Positions 33,660 to 43,141 are shown, counted from the first letter of the stretch. The stretch: DNA of 64,000 nt from Ornithinibacillus halotolerans (GCF_014637405.1 NZ_BMEY01000018.1:20312-84311); one strand, 5' to 3'. Translations and numbers: made by a program. Notes: a model not told the origin generated them from the sequence alone.

Positions 33660-34592
33660 ATGATTGAATTAATCGATTTAACGAAGAAGTTTAAACAAAA
33701 TTTCGCTGTTAAGAATTTAAATATGTTTATTGAAAAAGGAGAGATAGTAGGACTTTTAGGGCCCAATGGGGCAGGGAAGTCCACTGCGATTTCAATGTTA
33801 TCATCACTCGTTGAACCAACTAGTGGAGATGTTCAATTTGAAAATAAAAGCATTTTAAAAAATCCATCATCATTTCGGAAAATTGTTGGGATGGTTCCTC
33901 AGGAAATTGCATTATATGAAGACTTAACTGCAGAGGAAAATTTACAATTTTTCGGTAGAATTTATCAACTACGAGGAAAAAAACTATCGAAGAAAGTAGA
34001 TGAAGTATTAGAACAAATTGGCCTAACTGACAGGAGAAAGGATATTGTGAAAAAGTTCTCTGGTGGAATGAAACGAAGATTAAATATCGGGGTTGCCATG
34101 CTCCATGATCCAGAAATGCTAATAATGGATGAGCCAACAGTTGGGATTGATCCACAATCGCGAAACTATATTTTAGATACTGTGAAGCGGTTGAATGCTG
34201 AAAGACAAATGACCGTACTTTATACAAGTCATTATATGGAAGAAGTAGAATTTCTATGTGACCGGATCTATATCATGGACAAAGGTAATCTAATTGCAGC
34301 AGGAACAAAAGAAGAAATAAAACAAATCATCTCATCTGAAAAAACAGTTTCCATTAAAGCAGAAATATTGAAACATGATTTTATTCAAGCATTAGAGGAA
34401 AACCCACTTATAAATCGCGTAACGGTTGGTGAAAAAGAGGTAACTATTTTAGTACCGAAAGATGCAAATGTTTTTTCTGAAGTAATTAAACTTGCTGAAA
34501 CAAATGGCATGGAACTTACGTCAGTTGATAATAAAACTCCTACCCTTGAAGATGTATTTCTTCATCTTACTGGTAGAGCATTACGGGATTAG
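33660..34592 (+). CDS. ABC exporter ATPase, LnrL (YfiL)-like
   Basis: 310 residues, DrrA/LnrL type. Walker A is GLLGPNGAGKST, the signature is KKFSGGMKRRLNIG, Walker B is LIMDEPTVGID and the H-loop is YTSHYMEE; the C-terminal 80 residues are the extension seen in drug exporters. ATG 33660 is 7 nt after AGGAGG. The two permease genes follow directly. Confidence 0.88.
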   Translation: MIELIDLTKKFKQNFAVKNLNMFIEKGEIVGLLGPNGAGKSTAISMLSSLVEPTSGDVQFENKSILKNPSSFRKIVGMVPQEIALYEDLTAEENLQFFGRIYQLRGKKLSKKVDEVLEQIGLTDRRKDIVKKFSGGMKRRLNIGVAMLHDPEMLIMDEPTVGIDPQSRNYILDTVKRLNAERQMTVLYTSHYMEEVEFLCDRIYIMDKGNLIAAGTKEEIKQIISSEKTVSIKAEILKHDFIQALEENPLINRVTVGEKEVTILVPKDANVFSEVIKLAETNGMELTSVDNKTPTLEDVFLHLTGRALRD

Positions 34593-34604
34593 GGGTGAGG
34601 GAGA

Positions 34605-35861
34605 GTGATTTGGCATATTGTAAAGAAATTAGGACTTTATTTCTGGAGAAACCCTCAACAATTATTTCTATTTCTTGCTTTACCAATTATTTTAATTATG
34701 ATTTTAGGGGCGGCATTAGGAAGTAATTTCAACAGTGAAAGTTCGCTAATTACGTTGAAAGTTGCTTTTATTGAACATGAAGATAGCAATGAGCAGATGG
34801 TTGCATTTTTACAGGATATACAGGATGAAGTTCCAGACGAAGCATTACAAGCGATAGAATCATCACTTCCGAGTATGGAACCTATTCAAATAATCACATC
34901 AGTATTCGATAACGAGGAAGTTAATGAATTTTTACAGGTAGATTATGTAGACCCATCCGAACGGGATGTTGTGATGAACGATGATTCCTACACCGCGATA
35001 ATAGAAGTACCAAACAATTTTACTTATAACGTACTTCACACAATGGTGTTCGGTAATAATGATGCTCCTACCTTGTCAGTAACCTATAATGAGGAAGAAC
35101 AATTTGGTTCAACTATTGTTAATAACTTCTTATCTGATATACAAGAACAGCTGACAAAGGGAAGTTACCTAGGAAAGAATGGAATTGACTTATCCACTGT
35201 AGAAATCGAAGAGATTAAGACAGAAACCATTTCCCTTAATGAAAAGAATCCAATATCTGCTTCAGCCTACTACACCATTGGAATGATTGTGATGAATGTT
35301 TTATTTCTAGCAGGTGCTGTTAGTTACTATGCATTTTATGAGAAAGAGTTAAAAGTGTTTAATCGGATCATCTTAGCTGGTGTTTCTCGGTGGACTTATT
35401 TCTCAGGCATTCTTATTTCTGGAACACTTTATGCATTCCTCCAGTCTTGCATCATTTTTTTATTCTCAAAGGTGTTTTATGGCATTAATTGGCCAAACAT
35501 TATTGATTTTCTAATTGTTACCATTGCCTTTTCCTTTGCGGTAGGTGGTCTGGCAGTGTTGTTATCAGCGATTAATTATCGACTTAACTCAGAAACCATT
35601 ACGAGCTTCTTTATGAATATCGTTGTTACAATACTAGCTGTAATCGGAGGAAGTTTTTATCCAATTGGGGATTTTGTACCACTTATACAAACTATTAGCA
35701 ATATGACACCAAATGGGGCAGGATTAACAGCGTATTTATCTTTATTACGTGGTGATGGCTTAGCGGCAGTTAGTGATAATTTACTATTTTTAGGATTGTT
35801 TGGAGTTGTAATGGTGGTTATCGCTGCGTTATGTTTTCCGAAAAGAGGGGTGTCAGCATGA
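34605..35861 (+). CDS. ABC-2 exporter permease, LnrM (YfiM)-like
   Basis: 418 residues: one N-terminal helix, a large extracytoplasmic domain of about 170 residues, then five helices near the C-terminus, the ABC-2 type exporter layout. Starts at GTG 34605, 12 nt after the ATPase stop. It forms a heterodimer-type pair with the next gene. In B. subtilis the homologous pair exports linearmycins. Confidence 0.82.
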   Translation: MIWHIVKKLGLYFWRNPQQLFLFLALPIILIMILGAALGSNFNSESSLITLKVAFIEHEDSNEQMVAFLQDIQDEVPDEALQAIESSLPSMEPIQIITSVFDNEEVNEFLQVDYVDPSERDVVMNDDSYTAIIEVPNNFTYNVLHTMVFGNNDAPTLSVTYNEEEQFGSTIVNNFLSDIQEQLTKGSYLGKNGIDLSTVEIEEIKTETISLNEKNPISASAYYTIGMIVMNVLFLAGAVSYYAFYEKELKVFNRIILAGVSRWTYFSGILISGTLYAFLQSCIIFLFSKVFYGINWPNIIDFLIVTIAFSFAVGGLAVLLSAINYRLNSETITSFFMNIVVTILAVIGGSFYPIGDFVPLIQTISNMTPNGAGLTAYLSLLRGDGLAAVSDNLLFLGLFGVVMVVIAALCFPKRGVSA

Positions 35862-36955
35862 TTGGAATATTAATCGCAAAGTTTAAAAACTTTATACGGA
35901 ATCCCTGGACGTTTTTAATTTTTACTGGAATGTCATTGTTAATGGCTTTTATATTTGGTGGAACTAATGCACAAGAGGTCTATATTCCTATATCTACTGT
36001 TGATAAACAAATAAAGGATTCCTATATTGGGGAGCAACTGGAAAAGGAGGAAGGGATTAATTTTAGTTGGATGTCTGAAGAACAACTTAGGGAAAAGATT
36101 GAAACTGGAAAAGCAGAGCTCGGGGTTGTTTTAGATAATAATACCTATCAGATTATTGTAGGAATTGATTCCCATAATACAGGTCTTGTAGAACAAATCA
36201 TTTCACGTATTTATTATGAAAAACAAGAACAAGAAAAGATTCTTACTATTGTAGGACAGGATGAGACTGTTATTGAGGAATTGAATCATGCTTTGGAACA
36301 GCCAGTGTTTGAAATAGAATCTGCAACTTTTCGAGGAGAAGGGGCATTTATTTATGATAATTCCCTTCATCGCATATTTGGTTTTTCCTTATTTTTTGTT
36401 ATCTATACGATTGCATATAATGTGCTTCCAATTCTTATCGAAAAAAGAGGGGGAATATGGGATCGATTAATTCTTTCTCCTGTAAAAAAATCGGAAATGT
36501 ATATTGCGAATTTGCTTTTCAGCTTCCTTACAGGATATTTTCAAGTGTTAGTTATTTTCTTTTTCTTCCGTTTTGTCATAGGGGTTAATTTTTATGGTAG
36601 GTTTGTGGAAACAATATTACTCCTTATACCTTATGTGTTTGCAATTGTTGCACTTGCCATTCTTGTTACAGCATTAGTTAAAAAGGTTCAACAATTTAAT
36701 GCTGTTCTTCCAATTCTCGCTATTAGCATGGCCATGATTGGGGGAGCATATTGGCCAATCGAAATTGTAGAATCTAAAATTCTACTGCTATTAGCAAAAA
36801 TTAATCCACTTACTTATGGATTAGAGATTTTGAAAGGAATTACAGTTTACAGTTATTCATTACAAGAGTTGCTTCTTCCAATAAGCATCCTCGTATTAAT
36901 GGGAGTAGTTATGATGGGATTAGGTATTCATTTCATGGAGAGAAGGCATATTTAA
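35858..36955 (+). CDS. ABC-2 exporter permease, LnrN (YfiN)-like
   Basis: 365 residues with the same layout as LnrM: an N-terminal helix, an external domain of about 160 residues and a five- or six-helix C-terminal half. ATG 35858 overlaps the previous stop as ATGA, so translation is coupled, with AGAGGGG before it. A terminator closes the operon. Confidence 0.82.
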   Translation: MIGILIAKFKNFIRNPWTFLIFTGMSLLMAFIFGGTNAQEVYIPISTVDKQIKDSYIGEQLEKEEGINFSWMSEEQLREKIETGKAELGVVLDNNTYQIIVGIDSHNTGLVEQIISRIYYEKQEQEKILTIVGQDETVIEELNHALEQPVFEIESATFRGEGAFIYDNSLHRIFGFSLFFVIYTIAYNVLPILIEKRGGIWDRLILSPVKKSEMYIANLLFSFLTGYFQVLVIFFFFRFVIGVNFYGRFVETILLLIPYVFAIVALAILVTALVKKVQQFNAVLPILAISMAMIGGAYWPIEIVESKILLLLAKINPLTYGLEILKGITVYSYSLQELLLPISILVLMGVVMMGLGIHFMERRHI

Positions 36956-36968
36956 AAAAATCTATTGT

Positions 36969-37004
36969 AAGTCACCGTCTTCTAAGAAAAGGTGGTGACT
37001 TTTC
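36969..37004 (+). terminator. Terminator of the ABC exporter operon
   Basis: AAGTCACC (36969-36976) pairs with GGTGACTT (36994-37001), then TTTC; a moderate stem with an 17-nt loop. Confidence 0.65.
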
Positions 37005-37098
37005 TAATATATACCAAAGAATTCTTTCCATGAATGGTGAATCTTTCTAGTATAATAGTCTTATAGAAATAACGATTGAGTATGCTAGGGGGAGTACA

Positions 37099-38055
37099 GT
37101 GAAGAAAAAGATAATAAAGATTGTGGCTAGTTTATTTATCGTTTTATTAATTATAGATATTATCGCAAGTTTCTATTTTTATGATCTTGCTATTAGTCGA
37201 GGTCAGAAAGATTTCCTTAGTGGAAATAAAGATTTAGAAGTTTCTGCTGATACGTTGGATGTGTTACTTGAAGGTGGTTGGCGTGATTGGGTTTCTAGTC
37301 AAGATTTTGAAAAAATTGAAATGACGTCAAGAGATGGTTTAACGTTACAAGGGTACTTCCTTGAAGCGAAAGAGCCAACAAATACAATTGTTATTGGTGC
37401 ACATGGGTATCTAGGTCGTGGTAGCGATATGGGGCTATATGGCCAATATTATTATGAAGAACTTGGGTATCACTTTTTTACAGCAGATTCTCGTGGACAT
37501 GGGAGAAGTGAAGGAGAGTATTATGGATTTGGATGGCCCGATCGTTTAGATTATGTGGACTGGATTAACCTGTTAATCGAAAAGTTAGGTCCTGATACAG
37601 AGATTATTTTACACGGTCTATCTATGGGGGCAGGTACCGTATTAATGACGGCAGGGGAAAAATTACCTGATAATGTAAAAGTAGTTATTGCCGATAGTCC
37701 TTATACGAGTGTACATGACTTGTTCTCCTATCAGATAAAGAGAATGTTCAATTTACCACCATTTCCATTTATTCATTCTACTAGTCTAGTGACGAAAGCA
37801 AAAGCTGGATATTCCTTTAAAGAGGCTTCGGCATTAGAACAAGTAAAGAAGGCTGAAATTCCAATTCTATATATTACTGGGAATGGGGATACGTTTGTCC
37901 CAACTGAGATGACCCATGAGTTATATGATAATACAAATAGTGAAGCGGAGATTGTCACATTTGAAGGTGCCAATCACGGGGAATCATTTGTTATGTATGA
38001 AGAAAAGTATATAGAAGTGATAAACGAATTTTTAGAGAAATATATGGTTGAGTAA
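37099..38055 (+). CDS. Membrane-anchored alpha/beta hydrolase (YqkD-like), paralog 2
   Basis: 318 residues, N-terminal anchor helix then hydrolase domain: IGAHGYLGRGSDMG, DSRGHGRSEGEYYGFGWPD, nucleophile elbow LHGLSMGAGT, acid in ITGNGDTFVPTE and the histidine in GANHGESF. It is a clear paralog of the gene at 21896-22852, with the same length and motif order. Start is GTG 37099 with AGGGGGAG upstream. Single gene with terminator; substrate unknown. Confidence 0.82.
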   Translation: MKKKIIKIVASLFIVLLIIDIIASFYFYDLAISRGQKDFLSGNKDLEVSADTLDVLLEGGWRDWVSSQDFEKIEMTSRDGLTLQGYFLEAKEPTNTIVIGAHGYLGRGSDMGLYGQYYYEELGYHFFTADSRGHGRSEGEYYGFGWPDRLDYVDWINLLIEKLGPDTEIILHGLSMGAGTVLMTAGEKLPDNVKVVIADSPYTSVHDLFSYQIKRMFNLPPFPFIHSTSLVTKAKAGYSFKEASALEQVKKAEIPILYITGNGDTFVPTEMTHELYDNTNSEAEIVTFEGANHGESFVMYEEKYIEVINEFLEKYMVE

Positions 38056-38064
38056 ATCGATATT

Positions 38065-38105
38065 AAAAGGGATACAAATTATGTATGGATTTGTATCCCT
38101 TTTTG
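38065..38105 (+). terminator. Terminator of the second YqkD-like gene
   Basis: AAAAGGGATACAAAT pairs with ATTTGTATCCCTTTT, followed by T. Perfect 15-bp stem. Confidence 0.9.
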
Positions 38106-38196
38106 ATTTAATTATTTTTAGGATTAGTTTATAGAATATTTATAAAATATGATAAACTTAGTACAACATTTAATTGCAAAAAAGGATTGATAAAAG

Positions 38197-38421
38197 ATGA
38201 GAAAAAATCAACTGCTTTTCACATTAGGTTTAGTCATCGGAATGTTTATCTTGCCTTCCATATTGGAATGGTTTGGTTTACCAACATTTTTTGACTTTTT
38301 AACTTTAGTTTTTGGTGAACCTAACGTAGCTAATCGAATTGTTGTAGGGTTGATCGTACTTATTCTTGTATTTTATAGTATAAGGTATTTATTTAAAAGG
38401 AAAGAGACTAGTAGTAAGTAA
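38197..38421 (+). CDS. Small two-helix membrane protein, 74 residues
   Basis: Two hydrophobic stretches (about residues 7-24 and 46-65) and a basic tail YLFKRKETSSK. No family recognised. ATG 38197 follows AAAGGATTG. It precedes an alpha/beta hydrolase by 15 nt without terminator, so they are probably one transcript. Confidence 0.6.
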   Translation: MRKNQLLFTLGLVIGMFILPSILEWFGLPTFFDFLTLVFGEPNVANRIVVGLIVLILVFYSIRYLFKRKETSSK

Positions 38422-38436
38422 ATGGGGTGGTACTAA

Positions 38437-39324
38437 GTGAAGAACTATCATTCTATAATAATTGGTAAAGGTGAGCCACTTATTTTTCACCCTGCAGCTG
38501 GTTTTTCTGGAATGGAAGGGCTAAATATTGCGGAAAACTTAGCTGATCATTATGAGTGTCATTTACTCGATTTGCCTGGAATGGGGAAGAGCAAGGGAAT
38601 TGACGGACGAGTTACTATTCATAAAATATCTGCATGGTTGAAAGACTACATAGAATTACATAAGATGAAAAAAGTGACATTAGTGGGGCATTCGATGGGA
38701 GCGGGAGTCGCGATGTGCTTTGCTTCTACATATCCTCACCAAGTAAATAAGATTATTCTATTAGACCAAGGTCATAAAAATATTCCTAGATTCCCAACGA
38801 GGGATTTTGGTGTATTTGGATATGTTGTTCCAATCTTTAGTTTATTAGAGAGAACCTTTGGAGATGTGTTTATAAAAAGAATTGAAAAGTTATTTATAGG
38901 AACACCAAAAGAAGTAACATCAGAGGACATTGAAAAAAGAGTGGTTGATTTTTGTACTAGGTTCCAAATAGATAGGTCTGAGTATATCGATAAAGCTTTT
39001 AGAGAAGATGCTCCATTCACTAGAGAGGGACTACGCTTTATGTTTGGGTATTTTCGAATGAATCTACCAAAATTATTAAATAATATTACAGCTCCATGTC
39101 TATTAATCTATGCATCTTTTGAAGGATTCGACCAGAAAGAGGCAAATCGGACAAAAAAAGCTGTAGCAAAATTAAGACAAACCAAGAATATAGAAATGTT
39201 TCAGATAAAGGGCCAACATTATGTTCATTGGGGAAATAATAATTGTTTAGACAAGATAAATCAGTTTTTGGCTGTGGAGAAGAAATCTAGTCATTCACAA
39301 AAAAAGAAAGCTTCCTCGGTATAA
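38437..39324 (+). CDS. Alpha/beta hydrolase, 295 residues
   Basis: Soluble hydrolase: FHPAAGFSGMEGLN, LPGMGKSKGIDGRV, nucleophile elbow VGHSMGAGVAM and the C-terminal histidines in KGQHYVHWGN. The long loop after the nucleophile forms a cap domain. It has no signal peptide, so it is cytoplasmic, unlike the YqkD-like pair. Start is GTG 38437, with GGGGTGG upstream. Substrate unknown; the ending KKSSHSQKKKASSV is unusually basic. Confidence 0.8.
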   Translation: MKNYHSIIIGKGEPLIFHPAAGFSGMEGLNIAENLADHYECHLLDLPGMGKSKGIDGRVTIHKISAWLKDYIELHKMKKVTLVGHSMGAGVAMCFASTYPHQVNKIILLDQGHKNIPRFPTRDFGVFGYVVPIFSLLERTFGDVFIKRIEKLFIGTPKEVTSEDIEKRVVDFCTRFQIDRSEYIDKAFREDAPFTREGLRFMFGYFRMNLPKLLNNITAPCLLIYASFEGFDQKEANRTKKAVAKLRQTKNIEMFQIKGQHYVHWGNNNCLDKINQFLAVEKKSSHSQKKKASSV

Positions 39325-39347
39325 TATACCAAGGAAGTTTTTTTATG
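39311..39347 (+). terminator. Terminator overlapping the hydrolase stop codon
   Basis: CTTCCTCGGTAT pairs with ATACCAAGGAAG (one mismatch), then seven T. Confidence 0.8.
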
Positions 39348-39356
39348 AATAATAGT

Positions 39357-41354
39357 TTACAAGTATTTGTCAAACCAATCACAAATATGATTTAGGCGGT
39401 CGACACGTAATTCTGGTTTCCCGCTACGGCTTAATTCATGGTTTGCACCAGGGAAGCGGACAAATTCCACTTCTTTCTTCAGATGTTTTAAGGTAACAAA
39501 TAATTGTTCCCCTTGCTCAATTGGACAGCGATAATCTTGTTCACTGTGCAAGATCAATAACGGTGTTTCTACTTTATCTGCATACTTCAACGGAGAAATA
39601 TCCCATAATGCTTTTGGATCATCTAATAAATCATAGCCATGCTGCCATTTATTAAAGAAATAGCCAATATCACTAACCCCATAAAAACTTAACCAGTTAC
39701 TAATTGAACGTTGAGTAACAGCTGCTTTAAAGCGATTTGTCTGTCCAACAATCCAGTTCGTCATGAAGCCACCATAACTACCACCAGTTACTCCAAGGCG
39801 CTCTTTGTCAATAAAGTCATATGTTTCTACTGCATAGTCAACAGCAGCCATTAAATCACGGTAGTCACCACCACCATAATCCCCACGACATGCATTAACA
39901 AACTCTTGTCCATAGCCATGACCACCACGTGGGTTTGTATAAAGGACAACATATCCTTTAGCTGCGAGTAATTGCATTTCATGGAAGAAAGTTTGTCCGT
40001 ACATGACATGAGGCCCTCCATGAATTTCTAATACAAATGGATATTTCTTACCTTCTTCAAATCCATATGGACGAAGTAACCAACCATGCACATCCCAGCC
40101 ATCTTCTGCTTTAAAGGAGATTGCTTCAGGTGTTCCGATTTCTACTTCATCTATGAAATCACGGTTTGCATCTGTTAGTTGTTTTACGTTGTTAGCTTCA
40201 TTTAGTAAAAAGAAGTTACATGGTACTGTAGGTGTACTTACACCAACAACAAATGAATTATTGTTCGGGTCATAAGTAAATCCAAATACATGACTATCCA
40301 CATTGTATCTTTCTTTTATTTCACCTGAAAGATTTACTTCATATAGGTTTGTTGCTCCAAGATTGGAACCGATAAAGAATAAGCGGTCTTCCTCTTTTGA
40401 CCAAACAGGCCCAGATTCTGATGTTCCAAGACGAGTATCCCCTGCAATCATATCACCAACTTGGATATCCCATCCTTCACTTAGACAAGTGTGTTCTTTT
40501 GTTTCTACATCATATAAGTAGATTTTTGTTAATGTTGCATTGAGATATTCGTGTTTATGGCCAAGATATGCAATCTTTTTACCGCTTGGAGAATATGTTG
40601 CTGTATAATATGATCCTTCACCATCTGTAATTTTTGTAATCTCTTTCGTGTCAAGATTGAGAGCATAAATATCACTTTTTAGCTCATATTCATTATCTTC
40701 ATTAAGATTTCCTGCAAATAGAATTGTTTTTCCGTCTGGAGAAATATCTTGATATCCATAGTGAAAGTCACCGGATGTAAGCTGAGTAAATGTTTCTTTC
40801 TCTACATCATATAGAACAATATGTGATTTTTTATCGTCTAAAAATCCTTGAGCATCTGATTTATAACGAAGGTTCTTCACATGAAGTGGCTTTTTGCTAT
40901 TTTCTTCTTTTTGTTTTTGTTTTTCTTCTTTAGTTAATTCCTTTTGATTAGTTACATCATCGCCTTCTTCAAGTTGAGCAGAAAAAATTATGTATTTCCC
41001 ATCTTTTGACCATTCCGGATTTCCTGCACCATTTTTAAATGTTGTAATTTGTCTAGCTTCTCCACCATCTAATGGTAGAAGCCAAAGCTGAGAAGTCCCA
41101 CTACGATTAGACTGAAAAACAACGTATTTTCCAGTAGGTGAAAAACGAGGATAACTTGTGTTATGCGGACCAAAAGTCCATTGCTTCGCTTTTTCACTAT
41201 TTAATGATTGAACAAATAAATTAGATTCATATTCTTTCTTATCGTTAACTCTAGTCGATACATACGCATAAGAAGCTCCATCAGGAGAAAATTGTGGATC
41301 ACTAAATACTTCTAGCTTCATAAAGTCTTCCGTCGTTATTGCACGTTTAGTCAT
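39357..41354 (-). CDS. S9 family prolyl-oligopeptidase-like peptidase (YuxL-like)
   Basis: 665-residue serine peptidase. The N-terminal about 400 residues carry repeated WD-type/TolB-like blocks (for example DPQFSPDGASYAYVS, WSKDGKYIIFSA) forming the beta-propeller lid; the C-terminal catalytic domain has the nucleophile elbow GGSYGGFMTNW, the aspartate in LILHSEQDYRCP and the histidine in FPGANHELSRSG. It probably cleaves or deacylates short peptides (acylaminoacyl peptidase). No signal peptide. Length and motifs match B. subtilis YuxL. ATG 41354 is the start. Confidence 0.88.
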   Translation of the reverse strand: MTKRAITTEDFMKLEVFSDPQFSPDGASYAYVSTRVNDKKEYESNLFVQSLNSEKAKQWTFGPHNTSYPRFSPTGKYVVFQSNRSGTSQLWLLPLDGGEARQITTFKNGAGNPEWSKDGKYIIFSAQLEEGDDVTNQKELTKEEKQKQKEENSKKPLHVKNLRYKSDAQGFLDDKKSHIVLYDVEKETFTQLTSGDFHYGYQDISPDGKTILFAGNLNEDNEYELKSDIYALNLDTKEITKITDGEGSYYTATYSPSGKKIAYLGHKHEYLNATLTKIYLYDVETKEHTCLSEGWDIQVGDMIAGDTRLGTSESGPVWSKEEDRLFFIGSNLGATNLYEVNLSGEIKERYNVDSHVFGFTYDPNNNSFVVGVSTPTVPCNFFLLNEANNVKQLTDANRDFIDEVEIGTPEAISFKAEDGWDVHGWLLRPYGFEEGKKYPFVLEIHGGPHVMYGQTFFHEMQLLAAKGYVVLYTNPRGGHGYGQEFVNACRGDYGGGDYRDLMAAVDYAVETYDFIDKERLGVTGGSYGGFMTNWIVGQTNRFKAAVTQRSISNWLSFYGVSDIGYFFNKWQHGYDLLDDPKALWDISPLKYADKVETPLLILHSEQDYRCPIEQGEQLFVTLKHLKKEVEFVRFPGANHELSRSGKPELRVDRLNHICDWFDKYL

Positions 41355-41467
41355 GAATTAACCCTCCAATTATTAAGTGGAAATAAAAAACTTGTACCTA
41401 TTCTAATCTATTTCGAGTTTCGAAGCAATTAGAATATACTAGATTTTAAGAAATCTTTTAATGATAT

Positions 41468-41514
41468 AAAAAAGCTGTCTCGTAAAAGGGATTCCTAATC
41501 CGAGACAGCTTTTA
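41468..41514 (-). terminator. Terminator of the D-amino-acid transaminase gene
   Basis: AAAAGCTGTCTCG and CGAGACAGCTTTT form a 13-bp stem (41501-41513 with 41470-41482) directly after the stop codon at 41516, followed on the minus strand by a T-rich stretch. Confidence 0.85.
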
Positions 41515-41515
41515 T

Positions 41516-42388
41516 TTAAGCATTAATAATTAAGTTTTCAACAATGTTTGCATCTTGTTCATAAGCTGTTTGTAGCCTTCGAGTTATCGTACCTGGTCTA
41601 CCGTCGCCAATCGTTTTTCCATCTACCATTGTAATTGGAGTCACTTCAGAAGTGCTACTTGATAAGAATAACTCATCCGCATCAAAAATATCTTCAACTA
41701 AAAATGCTTCCTCTACAAACGGAATATTTAATTGTTGTGCGAAACGTTCTATAGCCATTCGAACACATCCATGTAAGATGTTTTTTGTAGCAGGATGTGT
41801 GTAAATATTACCATTCTTCACTAAATAAACATTTGCTGATGAACACTCAGTTACTCGTCCATTTCGATGTAAAATAGCCTCATAACAACCTTGTTCTTTA
41901 GCCTCTTGCTTCGCCATTACGTTCGGTAATAGATTTAAGCTTTTAATAAAACAATATTCCCAACGAATATCAGGTTGCGTAATGACACTAACTCCACCAC
42001 GAAGTGTTTGTAAATTACGTGGTACTTTTTGCACATAGGCATATAAATTCGGTTCAACATTTTTTGGAAAGACATGATCTCGTGGAGCAGAACCCCGAGA
42101 AATTTGCATATATACTTTCCCATCTTCTGTCATACCATTTCTTTTTAACAGCTCTAGTAATAACTCTTTTAATTCATCTTTAGTTTGTGAGATTTGTAGT
42201 TTAATAGCTTCAGCAGAACGATAAAGTCGATCCACATGTTCATCAAATAAATAATACTTTCCATTGTAGATACGTATTACTTCATATATTCCATCCCCAA
42301 ATTGAAGAGCACGCTCCTCAAGTGGAAATAATAAACTGTCACGATGTAAAAATTGAGTTTGTGAAAGAATTACTGGTAATACTGACAA
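41516..42388 (-). CDS. dat: D-amino-acid transaminase
   Basis: 290 residues, fold-type IV PLP enzyme that makes D-glutamate or D-alanine for the cell wall. The PLP lysine is in the FIKSLNLLPNVMAKQEA segment (about residue 150), with ALQFGDGIYEVIR at the N-terminus and the phosphate-binding SSTSEVTPI at the end. It starts at TTG 42388, 7-8 nt after AGGGG. Branched-chain or aminodeoxychorismate lyase family members look similar, but the D-AAT type lysine environment is preferred here. Confidence 0.8.
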   Translation of the reverse strand: MSVLPVILSQTQFLHRDSLLFPLEERALQFGDGIYEVIRIYNGKYYLFDEHVDRLYRSAEAIKLQISQTKDELKELLLELLKRNGMTEDGKVYMQISRGSAPRDHVFPKNVEPNLYAYVQKVPRNLQTLRGGVSVITQPDIRWEYCFIKSLNLLPNVMAKQEAKEQGCYEAILHRNGRVTECSSANVYLVKNGNIYTHPATKNILHGCVRMAIERFAQQLNIPFVEEAFLVEDIFDADELFLSSSTSEVTPITMVDGKTIGDGRPGTITRRLQTAYEQDANIVENLIINA

Positions 42389-42534
42389 CGCTATTCCCCT
42401 CCTCGTATTACGATTATTTTATTACTTTGGTCTCGTAAAGTAAATATGATTGTTTATTTATTATATTCCAGTAGTATGAAATGGGTTAGAGTTGAGGGAG
42501 TTTGGATGGGGGATAGGTGTGCTTTTTTCTAAGA

Positions 42535-42639
42535 AGCTAAAGTTTTATAGAAACTGGCTAAAGATTAGTGGAAAGTGGCTAAAGTTATAACAAAACTGGC
42601 TAAAGATTTACCCAAACTAGCTAAAGATTATGTAAACCA
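42535..42639. repeat. Tandem array of 21-bp units (array D)
   Basis: Five units of 21 bp, each beginning GGCTAAAGATT or AGCTAAAGTTT and ending near AAACT. They lie between the D-amino-acid transaminase and the tRNA-Gly promoter. Only the first 8 bp are well conserved. Confidence 0.75.
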
Positions 42640-42660
42640 CGAAAAAATATCAATTTTCCC

Positions 42661-42689
42661 TTGCATAATTCCAAATACCTTGCTATAAT
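42661..42689 (+). promoter_or_regulatory. Strong promoter of tRNA-Gly transcript
   Basis: TTGCAT (42661-42666), 17-nt spacer, perfect TATAAT (42684-42689); start near 42696. Confidence 0.8.
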
Positions 42690-42695
42690 AATTTT

Positions 42696-42920
42696 TGTCT
42701 TCTTCAAAAGCTTATATATTGAAGCAAGGTAGTAGGCATTATGAACTATAAAACATAAAGCCGAAGAACAGCGGATGTAGTAACGAGCAATACTCCCACC
42801 GAATAAGCTACGAGTTGCTCCGAGGAATAAACATCCTCGAATATGCTAGTAGACGCAGGAGCATAACGGACCAAACTTGGTGCGGTCAACTAAATTAACA
42901 TTTCAAACTAAATTATCAAC
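42696..42920 (+). other. Structured 225-nt leader before tRNA-Gly
   Basis: Between promoter and tRNA there are at least three hairpins: GAGCAA/TTGCTC around 42790-42820, CGAGGA/TCCTCG around 42820-42838, and TATGCT/AGCATA around 42840-42866, then GGACCAAACTTGGTGCGGTC. No reading frame of note. It could be a processed leader, a separate small RNA or a dispersed intergenic element. Confidence 0.5.
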
Positions 42921-42994
42921 GCGGGTGTAGTTTAATGGTAAAACTCCAGCCTTCCAAGCTGATGTCGTGGGTTCGATTCCCATCACCCGCTCCA
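42921..42994 (+). tRNA. tRNA-Gly (anticodon TCC)
   Basis: 74 nt cloverleaf: acceptor GCGGGTG pairs with the 3' strand CACCCGC, T arm GTGGG-TTCGATT-CCCAT, anticodon loop CTTCCAA with anticodon TCC, reading GGA/GGG. CCA is encoded in the gene (42992-42994). Confidence 0.97.
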
Positions 42995-43006
42995 TACATA
43001 TGTCCT

Positions 43007-43046
43007 AACGCAGTATTTCGTAATTACTTACGAAGTGTTGCGTTTT
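43007..43046 (+). terminator. Terminator after tRNA-Gly
   Basis: AACGCA..TTCGTAA pairs with TTACGAA..TGCGTT, with four internal mismatched positions, then TTTTT. Confidence 0.75.
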
Positions 43047-43141
43047 TCCATTTCTATAGGGCATTTCACAGTAATTGCTTAACAAAATGATCTTCAAATA
43101 GTATGTTTAATATAATAATGAGCAAGAAGGGAGGAACTGCA

